From JANMCE01 sp031410595 (GTDB taxonomy: Bacteria; Actinomycetota; Acidimicrobiia; Acidimicrobiales; Ilumatobacteraceae): DNA of 64,000 nucleotides. Within the stretch, counting starts at the first letter, position 1; every line of letters begins with the position of its first letter. Positions 57,498-64,000 of the stretch are shown here, one piece after another. Where the stretch lies: positions 1-64,000 of the forward strand of contig JANNZM010000152.1 of NCBI GenBank assembly GCA_031410595.1, given 5' to 3'. The notes beneath the pieces were generated by a model. The model was given only the letters and a program-made list of their open reading frames with translations. It did not search any database and had not been told where the DNA came from. A program made the position numbers and the translations under genes.

Positions 57498-58313
57498 ATG
57501 ACCGCCGTGCTTCCCATTCTTGCCGTTCTGCTCTTTTTACTGATCGTGATCATCGCGAAATCGGTCCGGATCGTTCAGGAATACGAGCGCGGCGTCATCT
57601 TCCGTCTCGGTCGGTGCGTGGGGGCGAAGGGGCCGGGCATCTTTTTCATCGTGCCGATCGTCGACAAGATCATTCGTGTGAACCTTCAGACCATGGCGGT
57701 GCCGGTCCAGCCGCAGCAGGTCATCACCAAGGACAACGTCACCGTGGTGGTCGATGCCGTGGCCTACTTCCAGGTAGTTGACCCGGTGGCTTCGGTCATC
57801 AAGGTGAACGGCTGGTACGGCGCTAGTCAGCTGGTGGCGCAGACAACATTGCGCGCCATCATCGGCCGCCACGAGCTTGACCAACTGCTGTCGGAACGTG
57901 ACCGTATCGACGGTGAGCTGCGTGATGCACTTGATGCGCAGACCGAGCAGTGGGGCATCAAGGTCCACCGCGTTGAGATCCGCGACGTGCAACTGCCCGA
58001 GAACATGCAGCGCGCCATGGCCAAGCAGGCCGAAGCCGAGCGCGAGCGTCGCTCCAAGATCATCGCTGCTGAAGGCGAACTCCAGGCCAGCCAGAAGTTG
58101 GCCGATGCAGCCAGGACCATGGCCACCGCGCCAGGCGCCATGCACCTTCGTACCCTGCAGACCCTCGCCGAGGTTGCCGTCGAGAAGAACTCCACGCTGG
58201 TGTTCCCCATCCCTTCCGAGGTCATGGACGCGTTCCGCGCCGTCGCCCACCACTTCGGGCCGACCGAACCAGTGCCGATCACGCCACCGCTGCCCGCCCC
58301 GCCAGCCCAGTAG
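57498..58313 (+). CDS. Slipin / stomatin-like SPFH-domain membrane protein
   Basis: Membrane-scaffold protein of 271 aa. One N-terminal membrane helix (VLPILAVLLFLLIVIIA) is followed by the SPFH domain: VRIVQEYERGVIFRLGRCVGAKGPGIFFIVPIVDKI, NVTVVVDAVAYFQVVDP, TTLRAIIGRHELDQLLSERD and WGIKVHRVEIRDVQLPENMQRAMAKQAEAERERRSKII, the slipin signature. A Pro-rich tail ends it. ATG 57498 starts at the membrane helix; GTG 57480 is an alternative. No NfeD partner lies nearby. It stands before the phosphate-transport genes, with 139 nt between. Confidence 0.9.
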   Translation: MTAVLPILAVLLFLLIVIIAKSVRIVQEYERGVIFRLGRCVGAKGPGIFFIVPIVDKIIRVNLQTMAVPVQPQQVITKDNVTVVVDAVAYFQVVDPVASVIKVNGWYGASQLVAQTTLRAIIGRHELDQLLSERDRIDGELRDALDAQTEQWGIKVHRVEIRDVQLPENMQRAMAKQAEAERERRSKIIAAEGELQASQKLADAARTMATAPGAMHLRTLQTLAEVAVEKNSTLVFPIPSEVMDAFRAVAHHFGPTEPVPITPPLPAPPAQ

Positions 58314-58452
58314 GACCTGGTTCGTTCCCTCTTTCGTAACCTCCTGTTCTCCTTGACTATGGTGACGGTCGTTCTTGGGTTCTCGTCTCGGTGTTTTGTC
58401 GCCAGCGTGCTTCAGAACGCCCCAACCCACACTTGAGTGACCACGAGGACCC

Positions 58453-59070
58453 ATGCGATTTCGGCTTATTCCGCGCGATGAAGGTTTCTACCCGCTGTTC
58501 GAACAAGCGGCGGCCAACGCAACCGCCTGTGCCAAGGTGCTGGCCAAACTGCTGCAAGACCTTCCGACGACCGACGCGTCTGTCAACGATGTCGTAGCGC
58601 TCGAACGCAAGGGGGACAACATCACCCGCATGATTTTGTCGCGGTTGAACGATGCGATCGTGACGCCCTTTGACCGCGAGGACATCTACGCCCTCGCCGA
58701 CCGCTTGGACGACAGCCTCGACGACATGCGTGCGGCCGCCGACCTCGCGTTACTGCACCGCGTCGATGGCCCGCTGCCCGGGCTGAATGACATGACATCG
58801 ATTCTCATCCAGTCGTGCGAAGCGGCCGAGCGACTGATGGGACGACTGCGCAACCTGCGCGATCTCGACTCTGACCTCCAGGTCATCGACAAGCTGGAAA
58901 GTGACGGTGACGCCATGAACCGTCGCACCGTCGCCGAGCTGTTTTCTGGCTCGTACGACGCGCTCACCGTGCTCAAATGGAAAGACATCGTCGAGGCCGT
59001 CGAGCAGTCGATCAACGCTATCGAAGGGGTTGCCAACCTGGTGTCCTCGATCGCCGTCAAGCACGCCTGA
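58453..59070 (+). CDS. DUF47 (PhoU-like) phosphate-transport accessory protein
   Basis: Helical protein of 205 aa of the DUF47 / Pit-accessory family, distant from PhoU. FYPLFEQAAANATACAKVLAKLL, LERKGDNITRMILSRLNDAIVTPFDREDIYALADRLDDSLDDM and KWKDIVEAVEQSINAIEGVANLVSSI are the standard stretches, with metal-binding E..D pairs. These genes almost always stand directly before a pit gene and are thought to control the carrier. Here the pit start is 4 nt after the stop. ATG 58453. Confidence 0.92.
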   Translation: MRFRLIPRDEGFYPLFEQAAANATACAKVLAKLLQDLPTTDASVNDVVALERKGDNITRMILSRLNDAIVTPFDREDIYALADRLDDSLDDMRAAADLALLHRVDGPLPGLNDMTSILIQSCEAAERLMGRLRNLRDLDSDLQVIDKLESDGDAMNRRTVAELFSGSYDALTVLKWKDIVEAVEQSINAIEGVANLVSSIAVKHA

Positions 59071-59074
59071 GCCG

Positions 59075-60262
59075 ATGACGACCTTTGCTTTTTACGCGGT
59101 GATTGCCATCGCGTTGATCTTCGACTTTGTCAACGGCTTCCACGACGCGGCGAACTCGATTGCCACCGTAGTTGCCACGCGAGTACTCACACCGCTGCAG
59201 GCCGTCGTATGGGCCGCATCGTTCAACTTCATTGCCTTCGCCGTGTTCGGCACCAAGGTGGCCTCCGCCATCGCGAAGGGTGTTGTCGACCAGAAGATCA
59301 TCTCGATAGGCGTGATTTTCGCCGCGTTGATGGGCGCGGTGTTCTGGAACGTGTTGACCGCCTGGCTCGGCCTGCCGTCGTCGTCGTCGCACGCGCTGGT
59401 CGGTGGCATCGTCGGTGCCGGTGTTGCCAAGGCCGGCGGTCACGTGGTCATCATCGAGGGCCTCCGAAAGATCGGCGTCTTCATCATCTACTCACCGCTC
59501 GTCGGTGTCGCCCTCGGCTTCACCCTCATGATCGTGGTGACCTGGTTGGTCGTCGGCCTGCTCCGGCCGAACGGCCTGCCACGCATCCTTTCGCAGGTGG
59601 CGACGGCCTGCATTCTTGGCCTCGTCTTGTCATTTGCGGGGTTTGGGCTGGTGCACGCCATTCGTCGCCAACATGGTCATCTCAATACGACGATGGTCAT
59701 CGCCGTCGCGGCCGTCGTTGCGGTTTTGTTCATGATTGCGTTGCAACGGCTGCGTAAGCCCAGTCAGGCCAACAAGTCATTCCGTGCGATGCAGTTGTTC
59801 TCGGCCGCGGCGTTCAGTCTTGGCCATGGCGCCAACGACGCGCAGAAGACCATGGGGATCATCCTGGCACTTTTGATTGCAGCCAAGAAGGTCAAGGCAG
59901 GGTCCGACGTGCCGACATGGGTTGTGCTGTCTGCCCACACCGCTATCGGGCTCGGCACGCTATTCGGCGGTTGGCGCATCGTGCGCACTATGGGAACCAA
60001 GCTCACCAAGCTGCAGCCGATGGGCGGCGTGTGCGCCGAAACCGCGGCGGCACTCACGCTGTTCTTCACTTCAGCGAAGGGCATTCCCGTTTCCACCACT
60101 CACACCATCACCGGGTCGATCGTTGGCGTTGGCACCTCGAAGCGTCTGTCTGCCGTGAACTGGGGCGTCGCCCGCCGGGTGCTGTGGGCTTGGATTCTCA
60201 CCATCCCCGGTAGCGCCCTTGTGGCCGCTGCCGTCTATTGGGCCGTCCATGCGGTCTCGTAA
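59075..60262 (+). CDS. pit: Inorganic phosphate transporter, Pit family
   Basis: Membrane carrier of 395 aa for metal-phosphate complexes, driven by the proton gradient. Both signature repeats of the PiT family are present: FDFVNGFHDAANSIATVVATR near residue 14 and FSLGHGANDAQKTMG in the second half. The other repeat parts are LGLPSSSSHALVGGIVGAG and KGIPVSTTHTITGSIVGVG. About ten membrane helices can be drawn. ATG 59075 is 4 nt after the DUF47 stop, so they form an operon. A small membrane protein follows 9 nt downstream. Confidence 0.95.
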   Translation: MTTFAFYAVIAIALIFDFVNGFHDAANSIATVVATRVLTPLQAVVWAASFNFIAFAVFGTKVASAIAKGVVDQKIISIGVIFAALMGAVFWNVLTAWLGLPSSSSHALVGGIVGAGVAKAGGHVVIIEGLRKIGVFIIYSPLVGVALGFTLMIVVTWLVVGLLRPNGLPRILSQVATACILGLVLSFAGFGLVHAIRRQHGHLNTTMVIAVAAVVAVLFMIALQRLRKPSQANKSFRAMQLFSAAAFSLGHGANDAQKTMGIILALLIAAKKVKAGSDVPTWVVLSAHTAIGLGTLFGGWRIVRTMGTKLTKLQPMGGVCAETAAALTLFFTSAKGIPVSTTHTITGSIVGVGTSKRLSAVNWGVARRVLWAWILTIPGSALVAAAVYWAVHAVS

Positions 60263-60271
60263 GGAGTCTTA

Positions 60272-60487
60272 ATGGATCGTCGCGCTGTCTTTTTCTTCGC
60301 CGCCTGCTGGGCCTGTCGCGAACTTACGCTGCATACGCCGAAGAACCTCCGTTACGTCGGGGTCATCCTGTCAATCTGGCTGGCGATCCTGGGTATTGCG
60401 TCCCTGATCGACAACAGTTCACGTCGTAAGAACCGCCCTCACCGCACCGTGGCTCCCGTACATATCGAAAGCCCCCACGACGACTGA
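60272..60487 (+). CDS. Small membrane protein in the pit operon
   Basis: Protein of 71 aa with a hydrophobic start (RRAVFFFAACWACRELTL), one clear membrane helix (YVGVILSIWLAILGIASLI) and a basic, hydrophilic tail (SSRRKNRPHR). AAGGAG overlaps the pit stop region and lies 6 nt before ATG 60272, an excellent ribosome site that argues for a real gene. No family known to me. By position it may assist or regulate the phosphate carrier. Confidence 0.7.
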   Translation: MDRRAVFFFAACWACRELTLHTPKNLRYVGVILSIWLAILGIASLIDNSSRRKNRPHRTVAPVHIESPHDD

Positions 60488-60492
60488 GCCGT

Positions 60493-61074
60493 TTAGCGGT
60501 GGACGGCGCGAAGGCCGGCCCACAACATTTCGCCGATCTGGTGGGCGACAATATCGGGATCGAACGGCTTGCCTGATTGCACCAGGCGGCGGCTGGTTGA
60601 TTCGGCCAGGCCGATGATGCCGTGGGCCAGCGTGGTCTGGTGCTCCGGGTCGATCTCAGCCCGGATCATCGGCGCGATAGCGGTAGCCATACGGGCTTCC
60701 AGGAGTCGGATGGCTTCGGTGAATTCTTCATCGCGACGCCCCCCATCGCCGAAGAGCAAAAGGAATGACTCGCGATGCTCGGCCATCCACGTGAAGTAGG
60801 CGCGTACACCGCGGGAGACCTGATCGTGTGGGCTTGTTGCTTCGCTTGCAGATGCAACGATCAGCAGGAGGAGCCGCTCGCCGGCTTCATCGAGAAGTGC
60901 CATGTAGAGCTCGCGCTTCGATTCGAAGTGCTGATAGAGCACGGGCTTGGTCACCCCGGCTGCCTCGGCAACGTCGTTCATCGAGGCACCGTGGAAGCCC
61001 TTTTCCGAAAAGACCGACAACGCGACAGTAAGTAACTGTTCGCGACGCTCAGCGGCAGGAAGTCGGGACGACAT
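60493..61074 (-). CDS. TetR-family transcriptional regulator
   Basis: Repressor of 193 aa. The N-terminal HTH reads RREQLLTVALSVFSEKGFHGASMNDVAEAAGVTKPVLYQHFESKRELYMALLDEA, a textbook TetR domain. The rest is the helical ligand-binding domain, ending IGEMLWAGLRAVHR. ATG 61074 fits the usual start 8 residues before the domain. Neighbours give no hint to the ligand: the pit operon is convergent, and a small membrane protein gene lies upstream on the same strand. Confidence 0.93.
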   Translation of the reverse strand: MSSRLPAAERREQLLTVALSVFSEKGFHGASMNDVAEAAGVTKPVLYQHFESKRELYMALLDEAGERLLLLIVASASEATSPHDQVSRGVRAYFTWMAEHRESFLLLFGDGGRRDEEFTEAIRLLEARMATAIAPMIRAEIDPEHQTTLAHGIIGLAESTSRRLVQSGKPFDPDIVAHQIGEMLWAGLRAVHR

Positions 61075-61165
61075 AGCTACCAAAGAGTAACCGGTGAAAC
61101 CTGACCTAGTTGCAGGGGTTTTCTCAGGAACCAAACCGGCCGCCTAGTGCTGAAAAGTGTCGGTG

Positions 61166-61426
61166 TTAGAGGCCGCGCTGGCGATCGTCTCGTTCGGCGG
61201 CCTTCACCGCATAGCCGAGCACGATGGACGGGGCTAACAGGATCGAGCCAATGGCCATGCACGTGACCACAATGGCGACAATGGCCCCGTTGAGCGTGAA
61301 AACAAAGCCGAGGACGAACACCGCAACGGCGACCGCGATGAACAAGTAGCCCACACGGTTGGCCAGCAGAGACCACTTCGCGATCTTGGCCCGACGCTCA
61401 CGAACGGGGTCAACAGGGCTGTTCAT
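61166..61426 (-). CDS. Small membrane protein with two predicted helices
   Basis: Protein of 86 aa. A basic N-terminus (VRERRAKIAKWSLLANR) leads into helix 1 (VGYLFIAVAVAVFVLGFVF) and helix 2 (GAIVAIVVTCMAIGSILLAPSIVLGYAV), with a charged tail KAAERDDRQRGL. This form is common in actinobacterial small membrane proteins of unknown function. ATG 61426 was chosen since the hydrophilic start fits. Divergent from the aminotransferase gene with 45 nt between starts. Confidence 0.7.
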   Translation of the reverse strand: MNSPVDPVRERRAKIAKWSLLANRVGYLFIAVAVAVFVLGFVFTLNGAIVAIVVTCMAIGSILLAPSIVLGYAVKAAERDDRQRGL

Positions 61427-61471
61427 TCCCAGGAGGGTAGAGGGCGGCGCCGGACGTGATGAAATGAGGGT

Positions 61472-62635
61472 ATGGGCCAACCATTTCTCACTGACCGGTT
61501 ACAGGGGTTCGGCAACACCATCTTCGGCGAAATGTCGGCGCTGGCGTTGGCGACCGGCAGCGTCAACCTCGGCCAAGGTTTCCCCGACACCGACGGGCCG
61601 ACCGAGGTCCTCGAGGCAGCGGTTTCGGCGATTCGGGAGGGGAGGGGCAACCAGTATCCACCGGCCATCGGCGTGCCCGAACTTAGACAAGCCATCGTCG
61701 CCCACCAGAAGCGCTTCTACGACCTGACCTTTGACGCCGACACCGAGGTGCTCGTCACCTGTGGAGCAACCGAGGCCATCGCCAGCGTTCTGCTCAGCCT
61801 GCTGTCGACGGGTGATGAGGTGATCGCGTTCGAGCCGTTCTACGACAGCTACGCCGCCTGTATCTCGATGGCCGGTGCTCAGCGAGTGGGGGTCACGCTG
61901 TGTGCACCCGACTACGCGCTCGATCTCGACGCGCTGCGCAAGGCGATCACCCCGCGCACTCGCATGCTGCTACTCAACACGCCGCACAATCCGACGGGCA
62001 AGGTATTCACCCCAGCCGAACTTGATGCGATCGCCGCGCTTGCAGTGGAGCATGACCTGTTGGTGATGGCGGACGAGTGCTACGAGCATCTCGTGTTTGA
62101 CGGCGAGCACATTCCCATCGTCACGCTGCCCGGTATGCGCGAACGCACCATCACGGTTGGCTCCGGCGGGAAGACATTTTCGGTCACGGGTTGGAAGGTC
62201 GGCTGGATCACATCGACACCCGAGCTGTTGAGTGCGGTTCGTTGCTCCAAACAGTTCCTCACGTATGTTTCGAGTGGGCCGTTCCAATACGCCATCGCGG
62301 TTGGCCTTGGGCTGCCCGATTCGTACTTCAGTGCGTTCACCGAGAACCTGCGACTGCGGCGCGACATGCTGAGCGCCGGTCTGGAGAAGGCCGGGTTCGA
62401 TGTGATGCCGACCCAGGGAACTTTCTTTCTGACCGCTGACATCACACCACTCGGTGGCACCGACGGACTTGCATTCTGTCGCGAGCTGCCACATCGCTGC
62501 GGAGTGGTTGCGGTGCCCACTCAAGTGTTCTACGACAACGTCGAGGCCGGTCGTCGGCTGGTGCGGTTTGCCTTCTGCAAGAAGCTGGGCGTGCTGGATG
62601 AAGCGTGCCGTCGGCTGGAAGGATTGCGCCCATGA
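61472..62635 (+). CDS. Kynurenine/methionine-type PLP aminotransferase
   Basis: Fold-type I aminotransferase of 387 aa. It has GSVNLGQGFPDTDGPTEVLEAA (the 'lgqGfPd' of the KAT/YbdL group), NQYPPAIGVPELRQAI, TCGATEAIASVLLSLLSTGDEVIAFEPFYDSY, LLLNTPHNPTGKVF, VMADECYEHLVFDG and GSGGKTFSVTGWKVGW with the PLP lysine in GKTFS. The group covers kynurenine, glutamine-K, methionine and some succinyl-DAP aminotransferases. The nitrilase-type gene overlaps its end (ATGA). That pairing suggests a glutamine-using enzyme. Confidence 0.9.
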   Translation: MGQPFLTDRLQGFGNTIFGEMSALALATGSVNLGQGFPDTDGPTEVLEAAVSAIREGRGNQYPPAIGVPELRQAIVAHQKRFYDLTFDADTEVLVTCGATEAIASVLLSLLSTGDEVIAFEPFYDSYAACISMAGAQRVGVTLCAPDYALDLDALRKAITPRTRMLLLNTPHNPTGKVFTPAELDAIAALAVEHDLLVMADECYEHLVFDGEHIPIVTLPGMRERTITVGSGGKTFSVTGWKVGWITSTPELLSAVRCSKQFLTYVSSGPFQYAIAVGLGLPDSYFSAFTENLRLRRDMLSAGLEKAGFDVMPTQGTFFLTADITPLGGTDGLAFCRELPHRCGVVAVPTQVFYDNVEAGRRLVRFAFCKKLGVLDEACRRLEGLRP

Positions 62636-63411
62636 AAGTCGCCGCAGTTCAACACGACATCGTCTGGGAAGACGCCGCGGCCACCTGCCGTCATCTCGAT
62701 CCCATGATCGCCGGAGCTGCCGCTGGCGGGGCGCGGCTCATCGTGCTGACCGAAATGTTTTCCACCGGCTTCACCCTTGCGCCCGATCGAGTCGCTGAGC
62801 CGATAGAAGGGCCGTCGTCGGCCTGGCTGCATGAGCAGGCCACTCGCCATCAGGTGTGGACCTGTGCTTCGGTCCCGATCATCGATCCGGCCAAATCTCG
62901 GCCCGTGAATCGGCTTTTCCTGTTCGCTCCCGACGGCACCATGCACCACTACGACAAGATCCATCCGTTTTCCTACGGTGGTGAGGATGAGCACTACGAA
63001 GCGGGCACGCAGTTTCTTACCGTCGACATTGAAGGTCTGAAGACCAGTTTCTTCATCTGTTACGACCTGCGATTCGGTGATGAGTTCTGGCAGTTGGCCC
63101 CTACCACCGATTGCTATGTGGTGCCCGCGTGTTGGCCAGAGGCTCGGCGTGTGCCGTGGCAGTCGTTGTTGCAGGCGCGCGCTATCGAGAACCAGGCCTA
63201 CGTCATCGGCGCGAACCGGGTGGGCAGTGACCCGACGTTGAGTTACGCGGGGGACAGCCGCATTGTCGACCCGCTCGGCGAGCTGCTCGCTACGGGAGCC
63301 AAGACCGAGGCTGTGCTCATCGCTGAGGTAGACCCCGCGGTTGTCGTTGCGGCGCGAGTGCGATTTCGGTTCGGGCAGGATCGGCGCACAGCTTCATACT
63401 TCGCGGACTGA
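62632..63411 (+). CDS. Nitrilase-superfamily amidohydrolase, omega-amidase-like
   Basis: C-N hydrolase of 259 aa. The catalytic triad is Glu in IVLTEMFSTGF, Lys in HHYDKIHPFSYGGEDEHYEAG and Cys in SFFICYDLRFGDEF. 'KiHpFsygge...y.aG' and CYDLRF are typical of the omega-amidase (YafV/Nit2-like) branch. Omega-amidase hydrolyses 2-oxoglutaramate, the by-product when glutamine is amino donor, to 2-oxoglutarate and ammonia. ATG 62632 lies in the stop of the aminotransferase gene, in agreement with a joint pathway such as methionine or keto-acid salvage. Confidence 0.88.
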   Translation: MKVAAVQHDIVWEDAAATCRHLDPMIAGAAAGGARLIVLTEMFSTGFTLAPDRVAEPIEGPSSAWLHEQATRHQVWTCASVPIIDPAKSRPVNRLFLFAPDGTMHHYDKIHPFSYGGEDEHYEAGTQFLTVDIEGLKTSFFICYDLRFGDEFWQLAPTTDCYVVPACWPEARRVPWQSLLQARAIENQAYVIGANRVGSDPTLSYAGDSRIVDPLGELLATGAKTEAVLIAEVDPAVVVAARVRFRFGQDRRTASYFAD

Positions 63412-63412
63412 G

Positions 63413-63739
63413 TCAGTCCAAGCCCAGCACCGTCATCAGCGCTGTGTTCACTGCTTGTAACTCTGCGGCGCCGAGTCGCCCAGCGAACTGCCCCAATCGG
63501 GCCTCTGGATCGACAACGGTGAGCTGCTCGACCATGACGCGGGTTTTTACGCCGTCGATCTCGATCTCAGGTCGAAAGGTTGCCTCGCGCCTACCTGTGG
63601 AGGTCGGTGCGACGATCCACGTGGATAGCGGGAGGTCGTCGGACTGCACCACTACCGCAAACCGGGGCCCGGTCTGCTCATGGCCACGGGCATCCTTGGG
63701 TGCTCGAAGCCGGTACAGGTCACCACGCACGAATGGCAT
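63413..63739 (-). CDS. mazF: MazF/PemK-type endoribonuclease toxin
   Basis: Toxin of 108 aa that cleaves mRNA. FVRGDLYRLRAPKDARGHEQTGPRFAVVVQSDDL is the standard 'rGdiw.v.....GhEq.g.RP.vVvq.d' start, STWIVAPTSTGRREATFRPEIEI the middle strand and TRVMVEQLTVVDPEARLG the conserved 'v..dqlrtvd..Rlg' end. The start ATG 63739 overlaps the antitoxin stop by 20 nt. It ends 1 nt after the convergent amidase stop. Confidence 0.9.
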   Translation of the reverse strand: MPFVRGDLYRLRAPKDARGHEQTGPRFAVVVQSDDLPLSTWIVAPTSTGRREATFRPEIEIDGVKTRVMVEQLTVVDPEARLGQFAGRLGAAELQAVNTALMTVLGLD

Positions 63740-63950
63740 CCATCTCCGCTGCCAACTGACGCGACGCGGCAACGTCCTCAGGATCGTTGCGCAGCGCCTC
63801 CGCCTCGACTCGAAGTCGCGCCCGGCGGTCCGCCCGGTCGGCCTCAAGGATTGCTGTCCGCGCCGCTTCCGAGCGCGACAGGCCATCGCGCGTGAGCCCC
63901 TCGAGGGCGCGCTCCACCTCGGGATCAGTGCGTATCGTAAGCGAACTCAT
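63720..63950 (-). CDS. Ribbon-helix-helix (MazE/CopG-type) antitoxin
   Basis: Antitoxin of 76 aa. It starts SSLTIRTDPEVERALEGLTRDGLSRSEAARTAIL, a ribbon-helix-helix DNA-binding domain, and continues with a charged helix (RARLRVEAEALRNDPEDVAASRQLAAEM) that would wrap the toxin. ATG 63950 was selected because an operator-like dyad lies 9-17 nt upstream and the RHH strand follows directly. It overlaps the toxin gene, the usual order for mazEF. Confidence 0.88.
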   Translation of the reverse strand: MSSLTIRTDPEVERALEGLTRDGLSRSEAARTAILEADRADRRARLRVEAEALRNDPEDVAASRQLAAEMDAIRAW

Positions 63951-63958
63951 AAGACACA

Positions 63959-63967
63959 GTGTAACAC
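63959..63967 (-). promoter_or_regulatory. Dyad upstream of the mazEF-type genes
   Basis: GTGT-A-ACAC is a perfect 4-bp inverted repeat around one base, 8 nt before the antitoxin start. On the reverse strand it includes TACACT, a possible -10 box. Likely autoregulation site, by inference. Confidence 0.45.
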
Positions 63968-64000
63968 GCAATGCACTGCTCTGAGAAGTAGCGCCGTACC

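Noticed and set aside
1..64000. CRISPR array, rRNA operon or insertion sequence
   Set aside because: No regularly spaced repeats, no rRNA-like sequence and no transposase frame were seen on either strand.

Overview
The window is a GC-rich, very gene-dense stretch of an actinobacterial chromosome. Several traits point to the class Acidimicrobiia (Ilumatobacter-like), which is inference rather than proof: four luciferase-like (LLM, probably F420- or flavin-dependent) oxidoreductases, a mycothiol-isomerase-type DinB protein, a fused OleBC enzyme, frequent GTG/TTG starts, and many ATGA/GTGA stop-start overlaps. There is no rRNA, no CRISPR array and no clear insertion sequence. One tRNA gene, tRNA-Arg(UCG), is present.

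Layout. (1) 1-6849: a forward catabolic operon with the tail of a phosphotriesterase-like amidohydrolase, an FAD monooxygenase, an HSL-type esterase whose first part looks frameshifted, an MBL-fold hydrolase, a CocE-type hydrolase and a MobA-like 3-hydroxybenzoate 4-monooxygenase. (2) 6850-9916: a decayed zone with a broken nucleotidyltransferase gene, a scrap of aldo/keto reductase and a truncated shikimate-dehydrogenase pseudogene, surrounding an intact second CocE hydrolase. (3) 9917-21257: aldo/keto reductase, GH36 alpha-galactosidase, a VOC gene, a DUF2786 protein, a D-cysteine-desulfhydrase-like enzyme, and a reverse set of PadR regulator, membrane-tethered sigma factor, propeller lipoprotein and YkgJ-type protein. 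An AlkB-like dioxygenase and a near-identical second copy of the VOC gene close this section. (4) 21258-22955: a small AT-richer block next to the tRNA gene holding an oddly arranged toxin-antitoxin-like trio. (5) 23023-35213: choline-sulfatase, Ung, a VOC protein, an FAH-family enzyme, a four-gene reverse operon (LLM, MarR, acyl-CoA ligase, LLM), a BBE-type flavoenzyme, an esterase, an HpaB-like hydroxylase and an Asp/Glu-racemase-like protein. (6) 35541-48041: a heterodimeric ABC exporter, an LLM enzyme with a hydrolase, a second A-family DNA polymerase, a MDMPI-like protein, an aminotransferase, MsrB and other small genes. (7) 48132-52638: a complete oleA-oleBC-oleD cluster for long-chain olefins made by head-to-head condensation of fatty acyl groups. 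(8) 52810-63950: an rRNA/tRNA methyltransferase, a GNAT acetyltransferase behind a frameshifted CGNR regulator, a 2OG oxygenase, an ATPase-nuclease, a slipin, a Pit phosphate-transport operon, a TetR regulator, an aminotransferase/omega-amidase pair and a MazEF-type module.

Themes. Catabolism of aromatic, ester and other hydrophobic compounds dominates. The most unusual item is a sigma factor that continues through a transmembrane segment into a predicted extracytoplasmic domain (17999-19216), with a lipoprotein gene right behind it. Second is the convergent XRE / RelE-like / winged-helix-like trio beside tRNA-Arg. The ole cluster is the clearest complete biosynthetic pathway. Several genes show frame breaks (near 1370, 7110, 20140, 54650-54880). 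These are either real decay or uncorrected indels and should be checked against reads. All names come from motif recognition by eye; no database search was run.
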